DNA of 5,309 nt from VFMC01 sp037131575. Lineage in GTDB: Bacteria; Actinomycetota; Acidimicrobiia; Acidimicrobiales; Ilumatobacteraceae. Positions 1 through 5,133 of this stretch are shown in pieces; the stretch's first letter is position 1, and every line of letters begins with the position of its first letter. A program made the position numbers and the translations under genes. A model generated the notes under the pieces. That model ran no database searches. It saw nothing but the letters and a program-made list of their open reading frames with translations, and had not been told where the DNA came from. Location: contig JBAXQV010000195.1 in NCBI GenBank assembly GCA_037131575.1, positions 1 to 5,309 on the forward strand. The letters run 5' to 3'.

Positions 1-60
1 AAAGGGGTGCGCCGACGCGACCGGCACTTCCGCCACGTCGGCGATGCTCGGTGTGGTCAC
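1..60 (-). CDS. Possible 5' end of a divergent gene, cut by the window edge (unidentified)
   Basis: On the minus strand a GTG at 60-58 opens a frame that runs to the window edge with no stop. It begins M-T-T-P-S-I-A-D-V-A-E-V-P-V-A-S-A-H-P, and almost every third base is G or C. No ribosome binding site is obvious upstream of the GTG. The reading is ambiguous. On the plus strand a frame whose third positions coincide with this one ends in TGA at 65-67 (last residues A-M-L-G-V-V-T-S) and could instead be the tail of an upstream gene. Twenty codons are too few to choose by composition, and neither peptide is recognised. If the minus reading is right, this gene is divergent from the barstar-like gene and the two share a control region of about 52 bases. 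Confidence 0.25.
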   Translation of the reverse strand, partial: MTTPSIADVAEVPVASAHPF

Positions 61-97
61 GAGCTGACGGGGTCCGAGCCCGACATGGCGCCACCAG

Positions 98-103
98 TAC
101 GCT
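98..103 (+). promoter_or_regulatory. Candidate -10 box upstream of the barstar-like gene
   Basis: TACGCT fits the actinobacterial -10 pattern TANNNT and ends nine bases before the ATG at 113. Transcription would start only a few bases before the ATG, giving an almost leaderless message. This would fit the lack of any Shine-Dalgarno sequence there. No convincing -35 box was found, so the evidence is weak. An 8-bp palindrome, TGGCGCCA, sits at 86-93 just upstream. Confidence 0.2.
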
Positions 104-112
104 CTCAGCGCG

Positions 113-541
113 ATGGATGACGAACAGCAACGACCGTGGGTGCGCAACGAACTGCCCTGGCTCTCGTCGGGGCCACTGTTTCGTGTTCACGTCGACGCAC
201 TCAGCGAACTCGAACGGTTCCTCACCCGCGGCGAGTACGTGCGGTTCGAACTCGACGGGCGGAGCCTCGGGTCGCTTGCCGGGGCGCACCGCGAACTTGC
301 CCGCCTGTTCGCCTTTCCGTCGTACTACGGCCACAACTGGGATGCATTCGCCGACTGCATCGACGATGTCATCGCCCACTCAGACGGTCGCCCGGTAGCG
401 GTGGTGTGGCAACACATCGATCAGGCCGACCCGGCCACCGTCGCCGAACTCGGCTGGGCGTTGCTCGACAGTTCACTCGATGTGTTCGCAATCGGGAACG
501 ACCCTTCGTTCGACCGCCCTTCAGCGCCAGCGAATCGATAG
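113..541 (+). CDS. Barstar-family protein (barnase-inhibitor fold)
   Basis: This 142-residue protein belongs to the barstar family, small cytoplasmic proteins whose founder, from Bacillus amyloliquefaciens, binds and blocks the ribonuclease barnase. The signature is at residues 69-82, P-S-Y-Y-G-H-N-W-D-A-F-A-D-C, which aligns with barstar P-E-Y-Y-G-E-N-L-D-A-L-W-D-C. Tyr71, Asp77 and Asp81 match barstar Tyr29, Asp35 and Asp39, which contact barnase. Barstar Trp38 is replaced by Ala80. The preceding beta strand and helix (about 42-66) and the C-terminal strand (V-F-A-I-G, 124-128) also fit the fold. The protein is longer than the 89-residue founder, with about 40 extra N-terminal residues and a polar tail from about 130. 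ATG 113 was chosen because it is the first in-frame start and keeps the whole fold; no Shine-Dalgarno site supports it. No ribonuclease gene is visible beside it. The family call is firm, but whether it inhibits an RNase is unknown; many actinobacterial members are solitary. Confidence 0.88.
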   Translation: MDDEQQRPWVRNELPWLSSGPLFRVHVDALSELERFLTRGEYVRFELDGRSLGSLAGAHRELARLFAFPSYYGHNWDAFADCIDDVIAHSDGRPVAVVWQHIDQADPATVAELGWALLDSSLDVFAIGNDPSFDRPSAPANR

Positions 542-640
542 CCACGTATAGCCCCACACGACGTTGCCGGGCTGAGGAAGGCCGGGCTCACCGTCGAGGT
601 GACGTTTGCCGAAGCGCGACGACAGTTCGGCCAGGTGTAG
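542..640 (+). pseudogene. Coding-like tail in the barstar frame, possible gene remnant
   Basis: After the barstar stop TAG (539-541) the same frame stays open for 32 codons and closes with TAG at 638-640. From about 560 it reads D-V-A-G-L-R-K-A-G-L-T-V-E-V-T-F, then A-E-A-R-R-Q-F-G-Q-V. This resembles an ordinary alternating helix-strand-helix protein end, and most third bases are G or C. There is no plausible start codon that would give more than a short peptide. It may be the 3' end of a decayed gene, a former C-terminal extension of the barstar protein separated by a stop mutation, or chance. The family is not recognised. Confidence 0.2.
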
Positions 641-803
641 CGGGGTTGGCGCGAGCGGCGATCCAGCGACCGACGGCCGGCACGAGGGAGGCGAGGCCGA
701 ACACGATGATCAGGACGCCGGTCTTCAGAATACAACAGCCCAGATCAGCAGACTTTGTGCCCCATTGTTGCCGGAATATGGCAAAATCGAGCAATGGGTA
801 CAC
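588..803 (-). CDS. Doubtful small ORF with one hydrophobic segment
   Basis: A minus-strand frame could start at GTG 803-801 and stops at 590-588, giving 71 residues. Residues 24-44 (core T-G-V-L-I-I-V-F-G-L-A-S-L-V-P-A-V) resemble a single membrane-spanning helix followed by a basic, polar tail. Third positions from about 731 to 655 are almost all G or C, as in the real genes here; they are poorer on either side. Against it, there is no ribosome binding site, the start lies inside the start region of the gene on the other strand, and the first 23 residues look non-coding. It could be a small membrane protein with a later non-standard start, a fragment of one, or chance. Confidence 0.15.
   Translation of the reverse strand: MYPLLDFAIFRQQWGTKSADLGCCILKTGVLIIVFGLASLVPAVGRWIAARANPATPGRTVVALRQTSPRR
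761..798 (+). promoter_or_regulatory. Nested inverted repeat over the start of the PucR-type gene
   Basis: Two inverted repeats are stacked. The outer arms are CCCATTG (761-767) and CAATGGG (792-798), 7 bp. Directly inside are TTGCC (768-772) and GGCAA (780-784), 5 bp around the loop GGAATAT. Seven bases, AATCGAG (785-791), are left unpaired on the 3' side. The right outer arm contains the ATG at 794-796, and the inner right arm overlaps the candidate -10 box at 782-787. It could be a DNA operator, for instance for autoregulation. If transcription starts upstream of about 760, it could instead be an RNA hairpin that buries the start codon. The base pairing is visible in the sequence; the function is inferred. 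Confidence 0.4.
782..787 (+). promoter_or_regulatory. Candidate -10 box of the PucR-type gene, leaderless spacing
   Basis: CAAAAT matches TATAAT at four of six positions and is followed by exactly six bases before the ATG at 794. This is the spacing expected of a leaderless actinobacterial message, where the A of ATG is the first transcribed base. The start has no good Shine-Dalgarno site, which agrees. No strong -35 box is seen at the usual distance, so this stays tentative. Confidence 0.25.
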
Positions 804-1966
804 GGTCGGGTGGAACGCGCGCGGAGGTCGATGCTCTCATCGAGCCATCGATTGCTCACACCGAGGAGGTCGGCATTTCCGCCGCCCGCGATGCCGGGGT
901 GGATGCCACCATGCTGGGCGAGTACCTCGGCACCGTCATCGAACTCGTCCGCAGCGGGCAACGACTGTCGCCCGACGACCTCGATCGGTGTCGCCAGCAG
1001 GGTGAACAAGCCGCTGAACAGGGAGTTGCCCTCTCGGCCATCCTCGACCTCTATCTCACCGCGACATGGCGGTTATGGGCCGAGGTGAACACTCGTGCCG
1101 CCCGTTCGAGCGCCGCCACCGTGGCTGCTGCGGCGGCGACGATGTTCCGGGCTGCCGACGACGCTGCAGAGGCACTCGCCGCCGGATACGAGCGATCGCA
1201 GCGACGCACCATCCGCTTCGAGGAGTCGCTACGACGCGAGTTCGTCGACGACCTCCTCGCCGGCAGCGGCGAACCCGACGTGATGGTCGAACGGGCGGCC
1301 CGGTTCGGGTTCAACCTGGCCGGAGCCCACCAGGTGGCCGTCGCCCGCACCGGACGCAGGCTCGTCGATGCCGGCCCCGTGCACAGCAGGGTGGAAGCCC
1401 ACGTTCTGACAAGCTTCGGCGGACGTGACGTGATGGTGGCCACCAGGGAAGGCTCACTTGTCTGCTTGTTCCCCGGTACGGCTCGCGACCCCGCATCCGG
1501 CCTCGTCCGTTCGCTCGAGGAAGCCAGCGCCGGCCCGTGGCGAGTCGGCATCGGTCGGCCAGGTCGAGGCACCGGGGGCCTCGTTCGCTCGTATGCGGAA
1601 GCACGTCAGGCCATCGAACTCGCCGACCGACTCGATCTCGCTGGCCCGGTCGCCCGATTCGAAGATCTCTTACCGTACCGAGTGCTCACGGCTGATACGG
1701 GCGCTTCGCGCGAACTGGTCGAAAGGGTGCTCGGCCCACTCCACAATGCCCGGGGCGGTGGCCAGCATCTCATCGACACGCTCGAAGCCCACATTGCCGC
1801 ATCGGGCAATCTCTCGGCCACGGCGCGTGCGTTGCATCTCAGTCCTCGGGCCGTCGGATATCGATTCGAACGCATCACCGAACTCACGGGGCACTCTCCC
1901 AGCGACCCCGAAGGGCGATTCGTGCTCGAACTGGCCGTGCGCTGTCGAGCGCTCATCGGTGCCTGA
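794..1966 (+). CDS. PucR/CdaR-family transcriptional regulator
   Basis: This 390-residue protein has the layout of actinobacterial PucR/CdaR-type regulators. Residues about 10-150 are helical and rich in Ala and acidic residues, resembling the RsbRD-like sensor domain at the N-terminus of many such proteins. Residues about 150-290 form the degenerate GGDEF-like (CdaR) middle domain, including V-G-I-G-R-P at 251-256 and the family pattern S-Y-A-E-A-R-Q-A-I at 266-274. Residues about 325-383 are the PucR C-terminal helix-turn-helix: L-I-D-T-L-E-A-H-I, then G-N-L-S-A-T-A-R-A-L-H-L-S, then Y-R-F-E-R-I-T-E-L-T-G, and a closing A/L-rich helix. Founder PucR controls purine catabolism and CdaR controls sugar-diacid use; the ligand and targets here cannot be read from sequence. 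ATG 794 is preferred over the in-frame TTG 755, which adds 13 atypical residues and lies outside the inverted repeat. It lies 163 bases before terC in the same direction. Confidence 0.9.
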   Translation: MGTRSGGTRAEVDALIEPSIAHTEEVGISAARDAGVDATMLGEYLGTVIELVRSGQRLSPDDLDRCRQQGEQAAEQGVALSAILDLYLTATWRLWAEVNTRAARSSAATVAAAAATMFRAADDAAEALAAGYERSQRRTIRFEESLRREFVDDLLAGSGEPDVMVERAARFGFNLAGAHQVAVARTGRRLVDAGPVHSRVEAHVLTSFGGRDVMVATREGSLVCLFPGTARDPASGLVRSLEEASAGPWRVGIGRPGRGTGGLVRSYAEARQAIELADRLDLAGPVARFEDLLPYRVLTADTGASRELVERVLGPLHNARGGGQHLIDTLEAHIAASGNLSATARALHLSPRAVGYRFERITELTGHSPSDPEGRFVLELAVRCRALIGA

Positions 1967-1999
1967 CGCCGATCGAGAACACTCCGGTATTCGGCAGTA

Positions 2000-2015
2000 A
2001 ATAGTCCCAATAGTC
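2000..2015 (+). repeat. Short direct repeat in the terC upstream region
   Basis: AATAGTC occurs at 2000-2006 and again at 2009-2015, a period of nine bases, in an unusually A/T-rich patch of an otherwise GC-rich region. It begins 34 bases after the regulator's stop codon. It may be part of a promoter or a protein-binding site for the terC-kup unit. Two copies of seven bases are weak evidence. Confidence 0.25.
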
Positions 2016-2027
2016 GTCCGAGAGCGG

Positions 2028-2048
2028 GCCTGGATTTCCGATTCAGGC
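2028..2048 (+). terminator. Eight-bp hairpin between the PucR-type gene and terC
   Basis: GCCTGGAT (2028-2035) pairs with ATTCAGGC (2041-2048), giving eight consecutive pairs including one G-T, with a five-base loop TTCCG. No T run follows, so it is not a classical intrinsic terminator, although actinobacterial terminators often lack one. It lies 61 bases after the regulator's stop and 81 bases before the terC start. It could end the upstream transcript or be a structure in the terC leader. It does not show the conserved sequence of the yybP-ykoY manganese riboswitch often found before terC relatives. Confidence 0.35.
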
Positions 2049-2118
2049 GTCCATAGCGTGCTGTCATTGTCGTTCTGGTGGCATTCACCGCCGCCAACGG
2101 CCCATCGAACCACTCCTC

Positions 2119-2123
2119 AAGGA
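2119..2123 (+). promoter_or_regulatory. Ribosome binding site that fixes the terC start
   Basis: AAGGA lies six bases before the GTG at 2130, which is standard spacing. It supports GTG 2130 over the longer in-frame GTG at 2058, which has no such site and would add 24 residues rich in Pro, His and Trp not typical of the family. Confidence 0.7.
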
Positions 2124-2129
2124 CACGAC

Positions 2130-3227
2130 GTGCTGAACCCCCTCTCAACCGCCCTCGAAGCGTCGCGAACAACCGATGCCGACTTCGCCAACTTCGACGT
2201 TCCCCTGTGGGTGTGGCTCGCGCTCATCGGCGTGATCGTGGTGATGCTCGTCGCCGACCTCCTGCTGGTGCACCGCACGGCGCATGTCATCACCATCAAG
2301 GAAGCCTCCATCGAGTCGGCGATCTGGATCTCCATCGGCCTGCTGTTCGGCATCGTGATACTGATCTGGCAGGGCGGCCAGGCGAGCAGCGAGTACTACG
2401 CCGGATTCCTCATCGAAAAGAGTCTCTCGGTCGACAACGTCTTCGTCTGGGCGGTGATCTTCTCCTTCTTCAGTGTGCCCCGCGAGTACCAGTTCCGGGT
2501 GCTGTTCTGGGGCATCTTCGGTGCACTGGCGATGCGTGCCGTCTTCATCGCTGCAGGCGTCTCGCTCATCGAACGGTTCGACTGGATCCTCTACATCTTC
2601 GGAGCATTCCTGCTCTACACCGCCCTCAAGATCGCTCGCCACGACGAGAGCAAAGAGGTCGACTTCAACAACAACATCGCCATGCGGCTCGTACGGCGGC
2701 TACTACCCACCACCGACGAATATGACGGGCAGAAGATGTTCACCCGACGCAACGGCGTTCGCCTGGCGACTCCACTGTTCGCGGTGCTGATCCTCATCGA
2801 AGCCACCGACGTGGTGTTCGCAGTCGACTCCGTGCCGGCAATCCTGGCCGTGAGCCGCGAGCCGTTCATCGTGTTCGCCGCGAACGCCTTCGCCATCCTC
2901 GGCCTGCGCTCGCTCTACTTCCTGCTTGGCGGCATGCAGGGCAAGTTCCGATACCTCAACGTGGGCCTCGGAGTAATCCTTGCCTTCGTCGGGGTGAAGA
3001 TGCTGCTCATCGGCAAGCCATTCGAGGTGCATATGCCCACCGCTGTATCGCTCGGTGTCATCGCCCTCGTCCTGGCTGTCTCGATCATCGCATCGCTCAG
3101 AGCCGATCGGCTCGACCGAGAGCGAGGCGCCGCACCAGCACACGACCCACTCGTATCGCCCTCGGCCAACCGATCGATTCCAGGGGAGAGCTCGGACAAT
3201 CTCGATGAGCAATCAACACACCGCTGA
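2130..3227 (+). CDS. terC: TerC-family integral membrane protein
   Basis: This 365-residue protein is a TerC/Alx-type inner-membrane protein. The family is linked to tellurite resistance (TerC), manganese export (Alx) and metal supply to secreted enzymes (YkoY/MeeF). About nine hydrophobic segments are seen, near residues 25-47, 65-80, 101-116, 123-146, 151-168, 211-239, 246-267, 277-294 and 303-322. Family motifs are present: V-A-D-L-L-L-V-H (41-48, Asp43), E-K-S-L-S-V-D-N-V-F-V (96-106, Glu96 and Asp102) and E-A-T-D-V-V-F-A-V-D-S-V-P-A-I-L (224-239, Glu224, Asp227, Asp233). These membrane acidic residues are thought to bind the metal. A hydrophilic loop (about 169-205) splits two halves, as usual. 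The last 40 residues are polar and non-conserved, and their codons contain the kup start. The closest pattern is the longer Alx-like branch. The family is certain; the transported ion is inferred. No other ter genes (terB, terD, terZ) are here, so a tellurite role is not supported. Confidence 0.93.
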   Translation: MLNPLSTALEASRTTDADFANFDVPLWVWLALIGVIVVMLVADLLLVHRTAHVITIKEASIESAIWISIGLLFGIVILIWQGGQASSEYYAGFLIEKSLSVDNVFVWAVIFSFFSVPREYQFRVLFWGIFGALAMRAVFIAAGVSLIERFDWILYIFGAFLLYTALKIARHDESKEVDFNNNIAMRLVRRLLPTTDEYDGQKMFTRRNGVRLATPLFAVLILIEATDVVFAVDSVPAILAVSREPFIVFAANAFAILGLRSLYFLLGGMQGKFRYLNVGLGVILAFVGVKMLLIGKPFEVHMPTAVSLGVIALVLAVSIIASLRADRLDRERGAAPAHDPLVSPSANRSIPGESSDNLDEQSTHR

Positions 3228-5088
3228 GCGGCGCGCCTCGGGGGTCGGAGTCGGGGCCCTCGCGATCGGGGCGCTCGGTGTTGTGTTCGGCGACATCGGC
3301 ACCAGCCCGCTCTACGCCTTCCGCGAAGCGATCGAGCATCAGCACCTTGCCGTGACGCGCACCAACGCAATGGGCATCGCCTCACTGGCGTTCTGGGCGC
3401 TCATCGTGATCATCTCCATCAAGTACATCGCTGTGGTGATGCGCGCCGAGAATCACGGCGAGGGTGGCATTCTTGCGTTGATTGCGTTGATAGCGCCCAC
3501 CTCGGCCAAGAGTCGGATGGCCGGTGTGCTCGTGCTGCTCGGCGTATTCGGTACGGCCCTGCTGTACGGCGACGGACTCATCACTCCGGCCATCTCAGTG
3601 CTCAGCGCAGTCGAGGGCTTCCGCGTTGCGTCCGATGCGTTCAACCCATTCGTCATTCCGCTCACATGCGCCATTCTGTTCGCCTTGTTCATGGTGCAGC
3701 GTCGTGGCACCGGAGCGATCGGCAGGGTGTTCGGCCCCGTGATGGTGGTGTGGTTCACGGTGCTCGGGGTGCTGGGCGTAGGGCAGATCGTGCAGCAACC
3801 CGGCGTACTCGGTGCCGTGAACCCGATCCACATCGTGCACTTCTTCGGCGCCGAGCCACTGAAGGCGTTCCTCTCGCTCGGCAGCATCTTCCTCGTGGTC
3901 ACGGGAGGCGAGGCACTGTACGCCGACATGGGCCACTTTGGGCGACGCCCGATCACGATCGTTTGGTACAGCATCGTGCTTCCCGGGCTGCTGCTCAACT
4001 ACTTCGGACAGGCTGCGCTGTTGATTCGCGAACCCGCATCGATCGAGAGTCCCTTCTACCGAATGGCCCCTGAATGGGCGGTCACTCCCCTGGCGGTGCT
4101 CGCCACCATGGCATCGGTGATCGCCTCGCAGGCGCTGATATCGGGCGCCTTCTCCTTGACCGTGCAAGCGGTGCAACTCGACTTCCTTCCCCGAGTGGCG
4201 ATCCGGCACACCTCGGGCGACCATCACGGACAGATCTACGTGCCGATCGTGAACTGGGCCTTGTTGGTGGGCTGCGTCGGGTTGGTGCTCGTGTTCCGCA
4301 CCTCCAGCGAGCTTGCCGCCGCGTACGGCATCGCAGTCACCAGCGTGATGCTCATCACCACGATCCTCATCGCTGTGGTCGCCCGAGGGAACTGGGGCTG
4401 GTCGCGAGCACGGACCGCTGTGGTGATGGTCCCTCTGCTCGCCATCGATGCCGCGTTTCTTGCCGCCAACGTGCCAAAGATTCCCGATGGCGGTTGGTTC
4501 CCACTTGCGGTCGCCGTGGTGTTACTCGTGCAGATGACCACATGGCGAACGGGTCGCCAACTGGTCGCCGAACGCATCCACCGCGGTGAGCGGCCCGTCA
4601 ACGACGTGCTCGACGAATCGGCGAGCATCACGCGGGTCGACGGCACCGCTGTCTTCCTCTTCAAAGATCCCGGTATGGCACCTCCTGCGCTGGTGAACAA
4701 CTTGGCGCACAACAAGGTGCTGCATTCCACCACGTTGATCGTGTCGATCCTCGTCGACGACGCTCCGCGTGTGCCCGTCGACCAACGCGCCGACGTGATC
4801 GAACTGCAGCCTGGCGTGTACCAGGTGCGGCTCCGGTTCGGGTTCATGGAAACCACCGACGTGCCCGGGGCTCTGGCCGACATCACGCTCGGGCAACGAC
4901 CTATCGATCTGCGCGAGGCGACCTATTTCATCGGGCACGAATCGGTGATCGCAGGCAAGGTCCCCGGTATGCATCCGCTGCGAGAGCGACTGTTCGTCGT
5001 GCTCAACCGCGGGGCCGACAGTGCGAGTCGGTTCTTCAATCTTCCTCCTGACCGCGTGTTCGAGGTGGGGTCGCACGTGGAGATCTGA
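3205..5088 (+). CDS. kup: Kup-type potassium uptake transporter
   Basis: Kup takes up potassium, probably in symport with protons, across the inner membrane; it belongs to the KUP/HAK/KT family. At 627 residues it matches E. coli Kup (622). The N-terminal signature G-D-I-G-T-S-P-L-Y is at 29-37. Residues corresponding to E. coli Asp23, Glu116 and Glu229 are Asp30, Asp123 (in Y-G-D-G-L-I-T-P-A-I-S) and Glu236 (in G-E-A-L-Y-A-D-M-G-H-F-G). Twelve hydrophobic segments are seen between about 17 and 447, including N-Y-F-G-Q-A-A-L-L (265-273) and A-A-A-Y-G-I-A-V-T (371-379). A soluble C-terminal domain (about 455-627) contains H-N-K-V-L-H (502-507) and ends V-G-S-H-V-E-I. ATG 3205 gives the normal N-terminus. 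It lies inside the terC reading frame, 23 bases before that frame ends. The only purine-rich site, GGGGAGAG at 3183-3190, is rather distant, so translation is probably coupled to terC. No c-di-AMP riboswitch was recognised upstream. Confidence 0.96.
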   Translation: MSNQHTAERRASGVGVGALAIGALGVVFGDIGTSPLYAFREAIEHQHLAVTRTNAMGIASLAFWALIVIISIKYIAVVMRAENHGEGGILALIALIAPTSAKSRMAGVLVLLGVFGTALLYGDGLITPAISVLSAVEGFRVASDAFNPFVIPLTCAILFALFMVQRRGTGAIGRVFGPVMVVWFTVLGVLGVGQIVQQPGVLGAVNPIHIVHFFGAEPLKAFLSLGSIFLVVTGGEALYADMGHFGRRPITIVWYSIVLPGLLLNYFGQAALLIREPASIESPFYRMAPEWAVTPLAVLATMASVIASQALISGAFSLTVQAVQLDFLPRVAIRHTSGDHHGQIYVPIVNWALLVGCVGLVLVFRTSSELAAAYGIAVTSVMLITTILIAVVARGNWGWSRARTAVVMVPLLAIDAAFLAANVPKIPDGGWFPLAVAVVLLVQMTTWRTGRQLVAERIHRGERPVNDVLDESASITRVDGTAVFLFKDPGMAPPALVNNLAHNKVLHSTTLIVSILVDDAPRVPVDQRADVIELQPGVYQVRLRFGFMETTDVPGALADITLGQRPIDLREATYFIGHESVIAGKVPGMHPLRERLFVVLNRGADSASRFFNLPPDRVFEVGSHVEI

Positions 5089-5091
5089 TTC

Positions 5092-5107
5092 GCCCTGCCG
5101 CCAGGGC
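5092..5107 (+). terminator. Possible terminator hairpin after kup
   Basis: GCCCTG (5092-5097) and CAGGGC (5102-5107) form a perfect GC-rich 6-bp stem with the four-base loop CCGC, beginning four bases after the kup stop. There is no T run downstream. Its place directly behind the stop fits a simple terminator of the terC-kup message or a 3'-end stabilising hairpin. It is short, so confidence is limited. Confidence 0.4.
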
Positions 5108-5121
5108 TCGGCATCGGCACC

Positions 5122-5129
5122 TAAGGTGA
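5122..5129 (+). promoter_or_regulatory. Site before the GNAT gene: -10 box or ribosome binding site
   Basis: TAAGGTGA can be read in two ways. AAGGTGA (5123-5129) is a fair Shine-Dalgarno sequence four bases before the ATG at 5134. TAAGGT (5122-5127) also fits the TANNNT -10 pattern with exactly six bases to the ATG, the layout of a leaderless actinobacterial promoter. No clear -35 box is seen. Either reading supports ATG 5134 as the start. Confidence 0.4.
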
Positions 5130-5133
5130 CTGC

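Larger units (their letters stand above)
542..793. other. Gap between the barstar-like gene and the PucR-type regulator
   Basis: This 252-base stretch has no convincing gene. It holds the coding-like tail described at 542-640. It also has an 8-base direct repeat, GCCGGGCT, at 566-573 and 581-588. A small inverted repeat, TCACC-gtcga-GGTGA, lies at 588-602; it has a 5-bp stem and no following T run, so it is at most a weak terminator for the upstream gene. A minus-strand frame with a hydrophobic segment covers 588-803, and the nested inverted repeat at 761-798 leads into the next gene. The part from about 725 to 795 is less GC-rich than its surroundings, as expected for a promoter region. Confidence 0.6.

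Noticed and set aside
86..93. Eight-bp palindrome TGGCGCCA before the barstar-like gene
   Set aside because: Short GC palindromes are expected by chance in such DNA, and no second copy or flanking symmetry was seen.
136..1005. 289-codon plus-strand frame crossing the barstar-like gene and the gap
   Set aside because: Its product is dominated by Arg, His and Pro with no recognisable motif, and it overlaps two real genes out of frame. The length results from few stops in GC-rich DNA.
1051..1572. Long minus-strand frame inside the PucR-type gene
   Set aside because: It is the antisense shadow of a well-supported domain protein, is rich in Arg, Ser and Pro, and has no family features.
2058..2129. 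Longer terC start at GTG 2058
   Set aside because: It adds 24 residues atypical of the family and has no ribosome site, while GTG 2130 has AAGGA at the right distance.
1967..2129. yybP-ykoY manganese riboswitch or ydaO c-di-AMP riboswitch before terC-kup
   Set aside because: Neither set of conserved core bases could be recognised by eye. A covariance-model search would be decisive.
3055..3204. Longer kup start upstream of ATG 3205
   Set aside because: The added 50 residues are an out-of-frame reading of terC. ATG 3205 gives the normal Kup N-terminus and length.
2130..3227. Tellurite-resistance operon
   Set aside because: Only a TerC-family gene is present, with no terA, terB, terD, terE or terZ relatives nearby.
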